Made by a program: the position numbers and the translations under genes. Below the pieces are notes generated by a model that did no database searches, was not told the DNA's origin, and saw only the letters and a list, made by a program, of their open reading frames with translations. 64,000 nucleotides of DNA, from assembly GCA_022818135.1 (NCBI GenBank), contig JAFMSR010000005.1, positions 34,296,872-34,360,871 of the forward strand, read 5' to 3'. This DNA is from Saxidomus purpurata (Eukaryota > Mollusca > Bivalvia > Venerida > Veneridae). This document shows, piece after piece, positions 10,447 to 23,771 of this stretch (position 1 is its first letter; the number at the start of each line of letters is the position of its first letter).

Positions 10447-12319
10447 AAACAGAGGTATTGCTAAACTCAAGCTTTGTTTCTCAAACTTACTCAGTACAAA
10501 GATGTTAGGACCTAATGCTCTTAAGACTACTCTTATCTTGAGAAATTATGATATTGTGAGATATGGGGACCCCTATGAGCGTCATAAGTATGTCACAGTT
10601 TGCTTGCAGTCGGCAAAGATATCAATCATTATCTCAGCTTATTATGTGTCAACGTTATTTCAAAAGAGTTCATTCATAATGGATCCATTTTGGTTAGGAC
10701 GGATACTCATAGCCCTACCCATAATACTAGTAACCGAGATATTATAATATACACAGGTATTTACAAATTAAAGAGACTATTAATTAGGTTGTATATGATT
10801 AAGGGTAAATAATAAAGTTGTATATCATATAATAAAGGGTAATCAAAGTACACGTATATGGTAATGAAACAATATTAAATGATATGAAACGACCGACTTC
10901 TTGTTTAACGTTAATAATTTTTTGAATTTTTAAAGATATTACTACATATTAAGAAAATAAAAAGTGAAAAAATGAAGTTACACTAAACAAAAAAATTCTA
11001 ATACATTGTATATAATAAATTAATTACAAAATCAATAAGTTTTGACAATACAATTTTCTTATCACAATAAACCTCTGCATTCGTCAAAATATAGATTTAT
11101 TCCAGGAGTGGGTCACAAGTTAGTTAGAGATTGGTGTATTTAAGGCAGACATGACTTAAGACTATTTTCGATAAAAAGAATAAAATAATGAAGAAAAGTA
11201 ATACTGGATTATTAGATTTTCCTTCTGACTATTACAATTAAAATACATGTAGATACCGGTTAAATTAAATGAAACAAGAGTGCCAAACTGTAACAAAATA
11301 CGCCCGTCAGCGTAAAAATGTAATTTGTTCCAATTTCACAATTAAAGGCAATAGGCCCGGGCAACTTGGATGGTTGTCGAACTTGGCCAAGATATAATGC
11401 CGATAAAATTGACAGCAAGTTGCCTGATCAACTTTTTATCTCTTACCATTTACTTCTTTTTATTAAATATTTCAAACGAAATATAAATACAATGACGGAG
11501 AGCTTTCGCCTACAGCACAAACATGGGATCAATCTGCTGCATCGTTTATTGATGTCGGCATTGTAAAGCATAATTATGGATATACAGTAGACTCTATATC
11601 TTAAAATTGTTTAAGACATAAATTGAACTCTTAAAACGAAATCCAAAGCTGTTATACATGCACATTACTCATGAAATTGCAGCTACTTCCCTTTTCGTAA
11701 ATCTAAAAATGCAGTGATACTTTGCATTGGGAATGAGTCATCTGTACTTTTGAACCCAAGTTGAAACCCAGAATCTGTTTTTTTATAATACAAGGTTGCA
11801 ACAATATGTCATCTTAAAAAACAATTAGCAATAAGCATATATCTATGTACAAATACGAAAGACCAAATATTTCCCTGTTACACCAACCTTGTTCAATAGA
11901 AATCAGCTGCACTTCCCGTTCAAAATTGTCTTATTCCATTCATCAGAGTTACAAGTACAGTAAACCCCGTTTGGACGATAAACATTAGTTCCTTTCATCC
12001 AAAGTATGGTTTATTTTTTAAACATTTTAATATTTAATAAAGAAAGAAAACGGACCAAGTAAAAATTGTTTCAGATATCCTGAATGTCGTTATATCAGGA
12101 GTCGTATATACGGAGTATATTGAATCCGGGTGGTATAAAACAATCTATGGTAGTCATGGTAAATCAGTTTTTACGCAATATTACGCATTTTCTATCATAT
12201 CATTTTGATACACAAAAGTTTCAAGTGTTTCAAATAAAACTGTAAATTAACCAAATGGTGATACTGATGTGTAGCGCTCTTTGGATATAATTCGTCGCTG
12301 ACCTTAAATGACTACAAAT
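10447..12319. other. 3' UTR and AT-rich intergenic
   Basis: No recognisable gene. Small ORFs here carry no motif. Confidence 0.45.
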
Positions 12320-13990
12320 TAATATTAGAATTTACTCGAGAAACAATTAATTGGTCACAATTGTGTATGTTAAGACTTTGAAGCTGTTCAAGATTAGAAA
12401 AATCAATACTATGACCTTCACACTCAGTCTGCGCACAACTAACTGATTTCAGTTAAAGTGTTTTTGATACTGCGCGCGAAAAATATGATGCTATAGATGT
12501 CAATTGCTCGTGCGATAACTTTCAAGATCGAATTTTAAACGACTCGAGACTAATAAGAAGATTTACACCGGAAAGAAATTTTTGGCCACATTTGCGTAAA
12601 TCAAGATTCTGTAGCTGTCCATAATGAGATATGTCAATGCTATGACCATCACACCCGCGTTGCGGACATTTGATAAAAGATAGTTCAAGCGTTTTTAATG
12701 AACATGCTTGCATTAAAAATGATGATAAGGATGTCCATTGCGCGTGTGATAACTTACAATATTGGATAATGCAATACTCGAGATTTAGTAAGGGATTAAA
12801 ACTAGAAAAAAATATTTGGCCACAATTTCTAAAAAAAGCTCTCTTGAGCTGTTGACTGTGCGAGAGATCGATATCATAAACATCCTTTACAGCCTGTGTA
12901 TATTTGACTTTACTCAGTGTAAGTGATTTTAATGATACTGCGCGCACAATTAATGCTGATAATGATGTGCATAAATCATTCGATAAATTGCAGTTTCCGA
13001 TCCAACAGGATTCGAGCTTAGTTTTAGAATAAACACAGATATCCTGCCACAGTTACGTGTCATGATACTCTGGAGCTGTTCATGATCAGATATATCAATA
13101 TAATGGCGATTGCAGTCATTTTTCGTGCATTTGATATTACATAGAAATATGTTTTCTAGTGATACTGCTCGCGAGAAAATTATTAACAACTCTTGTGTTA
13201 AATTACAACCCCTCTCCCTTTTTTTTATCACCAGCTACAGATAATTGGCACCATTTACGTAACATTTCGTTTTGTTGCTGTTCATAGTGAGAGGGACCGA
13301 TGTTATGAGTATCACTTTGAGACGGTGTGCATTCAATTCTACACATTACAAGTGTCTGTAATGAAACGGATAAGGACATTAATGACAACAGTACAGTGCC
13401 CCACTCGTACGATAAGTTACAGTTCCATATAGTACATGATACCAGATTAGTAAGAGGATTAACAGCAAACACAGATAGCCGGCCACAGTTACGTAATAGA
13501 AGACTTTGTAGCTGTTCATGATAAGGCAGATCGATACCATGACCATCACAGTGTGTATGCTTACATTTGATACTACATAGTTCAAGTGTTTCTAATGACA
13601 CTGCCTGTGTGAAGAAAACAGATAAGGATTGATACTTTGCAGCGACTTATCCAACATGACTTGAGATGAGTGAAAGAATTTACGCTAGACACAGTGATTT
13701 CATGACAGCTATATAACCTTAGTCATAGAAGCTTCCCGTGATGAGAGATATCAATACTATGACCATCGCAATCAAATTTACATAGTTCAAGTGTTTCTAA
13801 CGATATTGCCTGCGATAAGAAAGCTGATAATGATGTGCAGAACTGGTGTGAATACTTGCAGTCCCTTATCTCACATGACTGGAGATGAGTCAAAGACAGT
13901 GATTTGATGACAGCTATAGAGCATAAAACTTTGTAGCTGTTCATGATGGGAGAGATCGATGAAATGACCATCATATTTTACCAGCGTACA
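12320..13990 (-). pseudogene. Leucine-rich repeat array of a broken NLR-like gene
   Basis: Read on the minus strand, this stretch encodes about eight copies of a ~76-residue LRR unit, with the recurring text DGHSIDISHHEQLQSL, LRNCG, NPLTNLVSC, NCNLS and SLETLELC. The DNA anchor for EQLQ/GHSID recurs near 13934, 13729, 13509, 13275, 13076, 12848, 12613 and 12383, a spacing of roughly 230 bp with two shortened units. No ORF spans more than two units: stops and frameshifts break it into pieces (13974-13723, 13601-13203, 13231-12950, 12947-12522). It lies downstream, on the same strand, of the NACHT fragment at 16650-16060, and the two probably formed one gene. LRRs of this kind act as ligand-sensing tails in NLR-like immune receptors; this copy is dead. 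Confidence 0.75.
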
Positions 13991-14020
13991 CTTGATGTAA
14001 CACAGTAAAAGTGTTTCAAT

Positions 14021-15864
14021 TAGGGATGGCAACGAGTACTCAAGTACTCGATCGAACGTCCGAGTATTCGATTAACAGAACAGTATTCGAATACTCGGAA
14101 AAAAGTTTTTGTTGGAAAAATCGCATCAATCATAAAATCATAAATTATCCCTATTTGTGTCCTCCAGCTAACAGACTTAACTTAAGGTCAAGGTCACTCA
14201 AACTGAGCGGGCATGGAAAATTTGCTCGGACATTTTCTTCAATATAAATACGGATATATCTGTGAATACTTCAAGATTAAACAACAGAGTGGTGTAAAAC
14301 AATAGCTAGTATTAATAGCTAATGATTAACCAAGAGAGAAATACAAAACCGGGCGTGAAGAAATCAACACATATTTCCGCCCTTTACGGAGAAATGGGCA
14401 GAGTACCTCTAAGGATAATTCGAAAAGTAACAATATTAAAATACTGACGAAAACTATTGTCTCAAGATGACTCATCATTAACTTTCAAAATATATACATC
14501 TTTAAAAAATGATGCAGACAATCATTTAACTTATAAGAGTACAAACTGGGCTTCAGTTGTAAAACAAGTACTAGAAGAGCACGGATTTGGAAATGTCTGG
14601 CAAGAACAGACTCTGGATACATGTACGCTTGCATATATAAAACAAAGAATTTACGATAACTACCATCAGTCATGTTTTGCGGAGATAAATAATTCCTCAA
14701 GATTACAAAGTTATAGTCTCATAAAACATAATTTAGAACGCGAAAAATATTTAGATTGCGTACACGAAAGAAAATTCATGATCTCTATGGCTAGATTTAG
14801 AGTATCTTCTCATCAACTTTTTATAGAAACTGGAAGGTATAATAATGTACCGCGAGAACAACGTCTTTGTAAATCGTGCAGTTTCAATCAAATCGAAACG
14901 GAGTATCATTTTTTATTAGTATGTCCAAAATTTAGAGAACTTAGAAAAAAATACTTTAAAAAATATTTTTGTAACTGGCCAACTATAAACAAGTTCAAAC
15001 CTTTGTTGAATTCCAACTCAAAAACAGTAATAAGTAATGTTTCAAAATATATTTATTTTGCAAATAAGGAAAGAATCTCTTAAAACTTTGATTTTTAGAT
15101 TTATTCTTTTTGGAATATCTACATGACGTAAAATACAAATGACTTAGGTAACCTACTATTTCTGTATTTCCCTTTGACCTCTTCAGAAATAGTGTTCCTT
15201 TTTTCTATGTCTTGTCTCAGTATATAAACATTGTAATAATGTTTTGTGCAATAAATATATTGGTATTGGTATACCTTGTCATTATTCTTATTCTCAATCG
15301 TTATCAAAACACGCCAGGTGATGTGCGAAAATTCTATTGTTTAATCCGCTAGGTAGGCCCCTAATTGCAATATACGAGGTGACAGTTTGGCATGCATGTA
15401 TTGTTATGGTTCTATGCCGTTTATGATCTTAACAAAACAATATAGACGTAATATTATTCAAAGATGATATATTGGGTTGTGGTTTTCGCAGTTTGTTTAA
15501 ATATAGTGTATAAGAGCAATTACACTATATCGCCTTTGCGTTTGTTCCAGAAACTGTAAATGCGGGTCTTATAATTAGAAGTCTAAATGACTAATTATGC
15601 CGATATTTAAACATGTGCGCGGAGAAAAGATAATTATTGAAATTAGTAAAACTAGTACTTAGCACATACGCCGGGATTCATACATGGTTGCAAGGTAAAC
15701 AAGAATGAATACCTAGATAAAAAAGAATTAAAGATAGTCCATTGATCTAATATGTACTGCTATATGTCGATCACGTGGATGATCTTTTTACGAGTACTCG
15801 AGTACTCGATCGGAAGAAGGACCGAGTACTCGAATATCCATTTTGGTATTCGTTGCCATCGCTA
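14021..15864. mobile_element. TIR element inserted in NLR pseudogene (hAT-like ends)
   Basis: The left end reads TAGGGATGGCAACGAGTACT followed by CGAGTACTCGATCG-type motifs; the right end (reverse complement) reads TAGCGATGGCAACGAATACC and then the same GAGTACTCGAGTACTCG motif. The shared ends cover roughly 60-80 bp with mismatches. The 8-bp flanks GTTTCAAT and GTTAATTC agree in only three positions, so a target duplication is not proven. The interior holds a LINE fragment (14457-15083) and no transposase. It sits between the NACHT and LRR pieces of the NLR relic. Confidence 0.65.
14457..15083 (+). pseudogene. LINE (non-LTR) ORF2 C-terminal fragment
   Basis: This 208-residue open frame resembles the extreme C-terminus of LINE reverse-transcriptase polyproteins: a region like ERKFMISMARFRVSSHQLFIETGRY, then a Cys-Cys-His-Cys knuckle (CKSCSFNQIETEYHFLLVCP at ~138-157) and RELRKKYF, and a closing KYIYFAN motif. 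There is no reverse-transcriptase or endonuclease domain, so the copy is 5'-truncated. A short (TTGGTA)-type tail near 15255 may be its 3' end. Confidence 0.7.
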
Positions 15865-16059
15865 GTTAATTCGAATAGTATCCTTATAAAATCATGAACA
15901 GGAGGTGGCGGTTGAACCAAAAGTGACATGTATTTTCAATCGTAGATTATAATTTACGTACGCCCAAGATATATACTTTCAAATCGCATTTTAGATTTCA
16001 TATGAAGGTGCCCGCAGATTGATGGCCAATACATTGTTATTAATGTGACATCATGTATA

Positions 16060-16650
16060 AGAGTTAAGGTCGGTAATCCGTATGTTACTGGAGAAACGCG
16101 CCGTCAACACTTTTTACGGGGTTTCCATTCGTCCAATTCGTCTGCTAAAATGAGGCAACATTCGGAACCATAGGACAGTATATTGTGAAGACGTGCCCTA
16201 TAATATTTTAATTGTATCTTTATCATTTCTACTACTCTCTCGATACGTCTTGACATATTTTGTAAGGGTACGTAAAACAAAAACTTAAAATTACCAATTT
16301 CCTTTGTATTGTCAACATTTTCAGGTTCTCCATTTTTCTTGTCCATATCGTCTGACTGTCCGTTCTCCAACACACCAGTAACAGCTTTGCACCATGTGTG
16401 CATCATCATTTTACAAAATTAAGTTTTGCCCGTTCCTCCATCTCCTATGATGTAGATTTTTCTGGGTTTTTTTATCATAATTTGACCGAAATATATCTTA
16501 ATATCGATAAATGTGTTTCTCTTCACCATTTGTTTTTCTTTTACCAGCAAATTTGGGGCAACATATACATCAGTAATATTGACCTCATTGTCCGGATACA
16601 CTTCCAGTGAAGCCCATGCCTTCATATAATGCTCTTGACAGAGTTTAAAT
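16060..16650 (-). pseudogene. NACHT domain fragment of NLR-like gene
   Basis: On the minus strand the frame runs through FKLCQEHYMKAWASLEVYP, VYVAPNLL, then a Walker A loop GDGGTGKT (~16422-16445). Directly after it comes an in-frame TAA (16421-16419), and the same frame resumes FCKMMMHTWCKAVTG, FLFYVPLQNMSRRIERVVEM and a Walker B-like LILADELDEW (~16120-16155). A second in-frame stop follows at KKC-stop-RR. NACHT domains are the NTPase switch of NLR proteins. The two nonsense codons, and the loss of the rest of the domain before the TIR element at 15864, show a pseudogene. Confidence 0.8.
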
Positions 16651-16700
16651 TAACCTGTATTACTGTTTAAATGGTCAGGAATTCTGACAACATGTAACTA

Positions 16701-18310
16701 AGACATTTGCGAGGTAAGTCGGAAGGCGATAGCGAATGGCAGATTGTGATTATTTTATGAGGAACATCTCAAAATCATACACATTTCAAATTAGTGATTA
16801 GTTGTCGTATAAAGGTTATTTTTGCAAAGAGCATCATTTCGGAGACAAATCATTGCACATATATTGGGTGCTATTACAATTAATAATATACAATTGATGC
16901 TCCTGCAATACTTCATGTCACAATATGGCATGTTCGTCCTGATGTCTATAACGGGCTATATACCAATTCAAACGGTAGCACATCATTCTTTCTTGGCCAG
17001 GTTTTCGTCGCAACTGTGCCGCAGTATAAGAAGTCATAACAGGATTTCGATTTGGACAGATCTTGTAGAAACAGTAAATCATTGGCAATTTGACGCATAA
17101 ATCCAAACTGCTGGGCATCATTTTGTTATCCAAGGAAGCCACATTTTAGACACAGATATTCGGGGTTTGGACAGAAAAAATAATTAAAATTCATTTACAC
17201 TCAGAAGTCGATTTCTCTGCAAAATTACTACAGTGTATTAACTTATCGGTCTCATCTGAAAGGGAAAATTGTTGTCTGCAAGAGTAAGTTAGGATACACA
17301 TCGAATATCTTCGTATCAAAATTCTACAAAAACCTGCAAATGTGGTCTTGCCTCATCTCATTGACTAGTTTACATGAATTTTTCTACTTCAATTAAAGGC
17401 GTGGGGAATCAGCACGTGTTTATAATTTGCACGGTTTAAATACGGGGACGCATTTTTGGCGATTTGACTGTGTACAACACGTTCTGGCTCCCCGTGCCTT
17501 TAGTTGAGGTATAAAGTGAAAGCGCTACAGATAAAATCACGTGAGTGATACTTGTATATTTATTTTATGATTGCGAATTTAAATGATTAGTCATAAAGTA
17601 TAAAGCTAATAAGTATAAATGCGCTCTGGTGTGTTGCATATCTTACAGGGTGAAAACGAGAATTTGAAATAAGAGTTTCAATTATTTTTTCTGTCGAAAC
17701 CCCGAGTATCTGCGATTCTAGATACCAAATTCTGCCAGTGTTATCTATATTTTACTTTAATGAATTCATTTATGTCACGCCTATGTTTTGCACGCAAATA
17801 TCGTGCGGATTGTTTTGACAATCTAAAACGTTATACTGTAAACAGCAAATAAAATTCACAATACATGTACGATATTACACAAATTTTATGTCTGGTGAAA
17901 GAATCTTGATATTCAGTCAGTTTGATGAAAAATTAATCATATATGTAAAATAAATATATAACCGTTATAGACATCAGGGTGAACATGCAATATTGTGACA
18001 TGAAGTATTGCAGGAGCATTAATTTGTTTTGGCGCACCCAAGACTATTACATTGTACTTCCCCAGACGGTTAGAGTATGTGCATCTCTTGTTTGCAGGCA
18101 AAAAGAAATCGGTTTAATCATTTAAATTCTATTTACATAATTATAAGATATATTTGCAATCGCGAGTCTCCGAAATGATATTCTTTGCAAAAATGATGTT
18201 TTATACGACAACTAATCACTAATTTAATATGTATAATTTTGAGATGTTCCCCATAAAATGTTCACACTCTGCCATTTACTGTCGCCTTCCGACTTACCTC
18301 GCAAATGTCT
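16701..18310. mobile_element. Long fold-back element (1.6 kb)
   Basis: The outer arms at 16701-16858 and about 18165-18310 are inverted copies (AGACATTTGCGAGGTAAGTC at the left edge, its complement at the right), with CATTTCGGAGAC at the inner side. A second inverted pair lies further in, near 16899-16962 and 17955-18022 (GCTCCTGCAATACTTCATGT and its complement). The centre (~17390-17510) has a third, shorter inverted pair around TTAAAGGC/GTGCCTTTA. No transposase is encoded. Confidence 0.75.
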
Positions 18311-20970
18311 ACTATAACCACAATGTTATTTTTTTATTGACCTTAATTTCTGTTTGTGTGAAGAAGCATACAAAATCAATGCGCATATGTATCTAAAAAC
18401 TGGCAGTTTTAGTTCTCCTTGACCTAAATGTTTGCTTCTTTGGTTTCAGATCCCATATTTCACAAATGTTTTTTAACCTACAGCGATAGCTGTGTCCTAC
18501 ATTCTTGTATTGCTTTCCTGGTCAATTCCAATGCTTTTCGTCATTCTGACAGTGTCCCGATTGTGTAAAATACGATCACCTGCTCCACCCACACTTCACT
18601 CCCCCACACGGAATCTATGTTAATTTTTAAAGAAATCAGCACGCTTTCATAAGTTTTGGTCAAAAGCTGTCTCTAGCGCTTGCAAAGTTCTGCTACATAT
18701 TGAGTGTGTTGCTACTTCTTGACCCCAGTAGCCTGGTGTTCGAAACTGGCTGAAAACTGTTCAAAGCATACACATCTTAAATATTCGCGAAAATAAGGTG
18801 AAAAGGTGATATTCCAAGCATTTTAGCACATTTTTCCATGCAATTGACCACATAGCCTTTTCTGTTTACCATAGATGATCATATATCAAACCCGCTCAGT
18901 ACTACATGTATGCAAATATACTGAACACGGTTCATGAATGTTGGCAAACAATGTACTCTCTATTTATTGTTTACACGCGTATGTATCAGTTATATAAAAC
19001 CCTGTACTTATCGTTAAAACATTTATGTAGTCGTTTCAAATAAAACTGTTGTTTTACTGTCTTCGCTCGCTCGCGAACTTGAAACATAATGCTGCATGAT
19101 GGTGATTAAAAAGAAAAGTAATTATCGCAAGGTTCGGTTCCTTTTCCAGTACTTCTTTCAGCATGTCTTTTCCAGTAAAACTTTTTGTAGCTGCATTAAT
19201 ATACAACATAATGGTTTTCCATTCCATAATGAAGGGTGGAAACCCGTTTGTATGCCTAATTTCCAAAAACTAACATTTAGTTTATGCTTTGTATTACGAC
19301 AATGATTAAAATATACGAAAATGTTCAGCTTAAAACAAGTATTCATTATTTATTTATATATTCCATATTATGCCTTATATTATGCAATATGATAAAGGCA
19401 ATATGTATATCAGCTAACGGTTTACCTGTATTTGGAAGTAAAGCGCTGAAGAGGCTATTTTTATGATCAAACCATAATATTTATGTAAACTTATTCGACT
19501 AAAGTGTTGCCGTGGTAACTGACTCTAGAATATTGTACATTTAACTCATACTTTATTGAACTACTCGGAATGACTATTTCCTACAAGATTGGGTAGCTCT
19601 ATTGGCTTAGCAAAGCTCTATTGGTCAAGCAAAACTGTGCTTTAAGGCACTGAGTTTATTTAACCTCTAGGTCAGGAATCCAAGGCTCTATCTTTACATC
19701 TATTTTATAAGTTATAGGTAGATATCAAACCATTAAAGCCTCTATGTATTTAAATGTTTTAATTAAAAACATTCATTGTTCACGCCAACAGTTTGCTAGC
19801 ATTTTGTAAACCATATCCAGTATGGATTAGGAAATAAATCATGATATCATAAAACAAAATACAAAATAATTAAAATATTATATCATCAAGGTTAAAATAA
19901 TCATGTTTAAGAATAGAATAAAATTTAGCCTCTACGGTTATATAAAGTTTAAATATTCACTTTTTCAGTTTTTACAATGAAATAATCTTCTCTTAAATGT
20001 GGACAATGCACATTATTATACCGGGTCCCCTGTATGACATTTCAAGCTATAAAAGGGTAAAAGAACCCATATAAAAAAGGTGGACAATAGCTTATTTAGT
20101 CCGTCCTTTGTAGATTTTCAAACAGATTTTCAACTTTCAACTTTCAAAGCAACAGTAAGCGGTTTAACTAATACATAGCTCGCCTAAGTTTAAAATGGTT
20201 GTCATACGAATTTTCAAATTTTAAAACTGACGCTTAAAGATTGCCCGCCAATTTAAAGGCATCAACACTTTTGCTCGCTAAAACTTTGGCGCCCTGCACC
20301 ACCAGCACCACGTGGAAACCCTCTCCAGTCGCCATATTGGTGGTGCACATGGTTCAAAATGGCTGCGGAAGCCTTTGTCGCCGATTTGGTTGTGGAGGTG
20401 GTTCAAAATGGCCGCGGAATTCCCCTTTTTACATTAGGCTTGAAAAGATTTTTCTAGTCTTAGAAATTATGGCCCTTTGTGTAACGGACAGGAATTATTT
20501 ACTATTCTTTAAAAGGGGCAATGCAAACATGTTAAAGTGCAAGTTTGATGCCATTGAAAGATTCTTTCTATTTTTAGTGACAATAGACCCTATGTCGAAA
20601 GACCCATAGTAATACTCTGTTTTCATGAAAGTGGGTAATGCAAGCATACTACATTGTAAAGAACAAATTTAGTGACATGTCCACTGGTTCATGACAAGAG
20701 ACAAGAGTATATATTGAGTGAGGGTTGCCCTTGTATGATGTTGACCAAAACTAATTCCTGCGTTTTGAAAGACATTTAACAGACACGTGGATTGAGAGAA
20801 GACAAACAACCTGTTCTAATAGCTCTTCCGGAATAAAGATATTTACATTATATGGTCAGAGCTACATATCTACAGAATTTCCGACTTTTGAATTGCTACT
20901 TGTGAGGGTGACTTTACATTAGATTTATTCTGGTTGTCCTGGCTGCAGATAAACTTATTAGTTTCTTATA
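18311..20970. other. Intergenic, no gene recognised
   Basis: Apart from a GC-richer patch at about 20285-20430, which holds an unsupported 122-residue ORF, this is AT-rich sequence without recognisable coding segments. Confidence 0.45.
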
Positions 20971-22739
20971 TGAGCACGAGGTTCAGATCGAAATATCCGT
21001 CACTGAGGGTAACTGTATTAGCGGGAACGAGGCTCTGCCAAGTTCCCGCGAAACAGTTACCCGAAGTGACGGATATTTCCATCTGAACCAAGTATCTCAT
21101 GGAAGAAACTTTTTCTTGCATACCGTCTTGCACTTTGAAATAGATATCTACAAACAGACTTATCGAAATGATGCAACAAACAAACGTTCTTTAGATGTTA
21201 TGTATGGGATAATGACGTCACATTGTTTATAACGTTACGTCACAAGTAAGCACGTAAGTCGTCTTACAAGGGGGGTAAGATGAGATTTTCCAGCACTGGT
21301 AAAAACTGCAGATATCCCCATCTGGTATGCAAAAATAATATTTCTAACATAGAGCGAATTGTGTTGCCGACAATGCTTCCTGGGCCCGTGTTTATTAAAA
21401 AAATTCTGCTCAACCGAAAGTGTGGCAATTCTACTTTCTATAAATATTTGAAATGCCTTTTAAACCATAGCTCTTCTGTTTCCTATAATATGTGATGCTA
21501 GAAGTTAAAAAAACATTTTGTACTTAAACTCAGTTTAAAAATAGCTTATAAGAACGGGGCCAGGAAAGCAATGTGCAATGTTCACAGTTGTAATGACAGT
21601 GCCCCGTAAAAAAGAAAAAAAATTAGCATGTTTTTATAAGATATATTAAATTACAATACCACAGTATTTTGCATGTATGAGCACTATAGTGTTTGTTTTA
21701 CTTATCAATAGATGTATAAGGTTTTTCCAAATCTGACTGAACATCATTACTATGTCGCATTCACGTAGTCAATAGAATTATAACGTTTTGGTTGATCAAA
21801 TTATTAATTTCAGTTATCTAACGACTGAAGCATACAACCCAGTTATATATCTTGAATAACCGCGTCGATGTGAAAATTACGTTGATATTCTTTATCAAAC
21901 CACCCATGAAATATTTTACTTTACATCAGAACAAACTTGGTGATGCTTGCAATAAAATAGAAAGAAAAGATAGCAGTAACGGATTACATTTGATATAAAC
22001 AAGGACTTTAGACCAGGTATACAATTATAATTGTTTATAAATTTCTTTTATTGTCATATAAATATTGTACATGACACGGATATGGTCATTAGTGTAATCC
22101 GTGAATTAAATAACGACAGTCACATGATCAACATTTACAAAAACAATGTAGTGTGCACGATTTATAACGATTCAAAAACCTTATAAACTGTACCTAGTTA
22201 TTGTATCTTTAGAAATGTACACAACCCTCTGCATTTTAGCACATATGATTTGCTATTTAATCAATGAAATAAATCACCAAAGGAAATTGATGATTATCTT
22301 TGATAATTCATTTGGAGAAATTGCAACGTTATCTAGATATATCTTTATAGTTATAGTAGTCTTGCATACCAGATGGGGATATCTGCAGTTTTAACCAGTG
22401 TTGGAAAATCTCATCTTACCCCCCGCCCCGTGTAAGACGACTTACGTGAATTACTTGTGACGTAACGTTATAAACAATGTGACGTCACTTTCCAAAACAT
22501 AGCATCTAAAGAACGTTTGTTTTGATATTAAAATGCATCATTTCGGTAAGTTTGTTTTTAAATATCTATTTCAAAGTGCAAGACGGTATGCAAGAAAAAG
22601 TTTCTTCCATGAGATACTTGGTTCAGATGGAAATATCCGTCACTTCGGGTAACTGTTTCGCGGGAACTCGGCAGAGCCTCGTTCCCGCCAAATCAGTTAC
22701 CCGAAGTGACGGATATTTCCATCTGAACCTCGTGCTCAT
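20971..22739. mobile_element. Fold-back element with palindromic ends (1.77 kb)
   Basis: The arms at 20971-21332 and 22362-22739 are inverted copies over about 360 bp, starting TGAGCACGAGGTTCAGAT and ending CAGATATCCCCATCTGGTAT. Each arm tip is itself a palindrome of about 110 bp (20980-21089 and 22620-22729): GGTTCAGATGGAAATATCCG and ACCCGAAGTGACGGATATTT face each other around a GCGGGAAC/GTTCCCGC core. The flanks outside also share GTTTCTTATA in inverted order, so the true end may lie slightly further out. The ~1-kb centre is AT-rich and non-coding. Confidence 0.8.
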
Positions 22740-22892
22740 AATTATAAGAAACGTACAGTTTGAAGATGAAAAACAGTAGGATGTATCCTTCTTAACTAAT
22801 CAGAATAATCAGTTCACTGATTTTTCAGATACTGTTTTTACATATGGATCTATTCTTATTTCCACTCAATTCTTTACAACTGTTCTTCTGTC

Positions 22893-22999
22893 AAAACAAC
22901 TCTTTAATTCAAATTTTCGGCAATACTGCCTCTTTCAAGACATGTGTCTGCACTTTTAATATTTACATGTTGACCATCTTTAAGACAAGCTTAGAAATG
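22893..22999 (+). repeat. Second copy of the 1050-1154 block
   Basis: Same orientation as the first copy, with small substitutions and short indels. It ends 770 bp before the coding exon of GMC copy 2. Confidence 0.6.
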
Positions 23000-23770
23000 C
23001 AATCAATTTCAATTTGCTGACGCTTTGTTCTATTTTCAAACAAAGTTTATGAATATCAAAACGGTACGGACGTTTTGGATGATCGTATTTCACCGTAAAT
23101 GTTGTGGATAGTATCTTAGTTTTTACCATTAATATCAAGTTTGAAAATACAAACACAGTTTTAATGATCTCAACATAGAGTACATGAAACGGATGAAAAT
23201 ATTGTAACATTGAACGTTATTAAGTTAACAGTATGAAAGGACAGTGGCCGATTCGCACAACTTCGCTTAGTACTTCATTATATTTTATTCATTTTATCAA
23301 AATTGAACTGAGGCCAACTTTTATGACAAAGACACTCTTTTAAATAAACGTTATGACTTCTTTCTTCGGGAAAATAACTTTTTTAAAGTTTTTAATTTAT
23401 TAAAACATATCGAAAACACTTCTGTACTTTAATAGCTGCAGAGAAAATAGGTTATAAATTATAACTTATAATTTCATTTGGAATCTGGAAGTTTCTCAAA
23501 AAGTTGGCTGTGATCACTTTTCATATTTCACGTGATTGACCAGTGTCTCAGAAAACGTCATTAGAAAACCAACAGATGAACTTATCATTTGGACAGCTTT
23601 CAAATACACTAAAAATATATCACCCAATGTTAATATGCGATAATTTAGTTCCTATAATTTATTATATAATCTAGGTATTAAAGTAGTTTTCAACATTTTA
23701 TTCGGTATTATTTCCAATTTCACCTTCATCAAGACCAAGTATTTTTAGTATGAATATTATCTAATTACAG
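23000..23770. other. Upstream region/intron of second GMC gene
   Basis: AT-rich; it closes with the splice acceptor TCTAATTACAG (AG at 23769-23770), equivalent to TCTAATTGCAG before copy 1. Confidence 0.5.
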
Positions 23771-23771
23771 A

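Noticed and set aside
20241..20609. 122-residue ORF in a GC-richer patch
   Set aside because: It has no recognisable motif, no splice context and no paralogue in the window.
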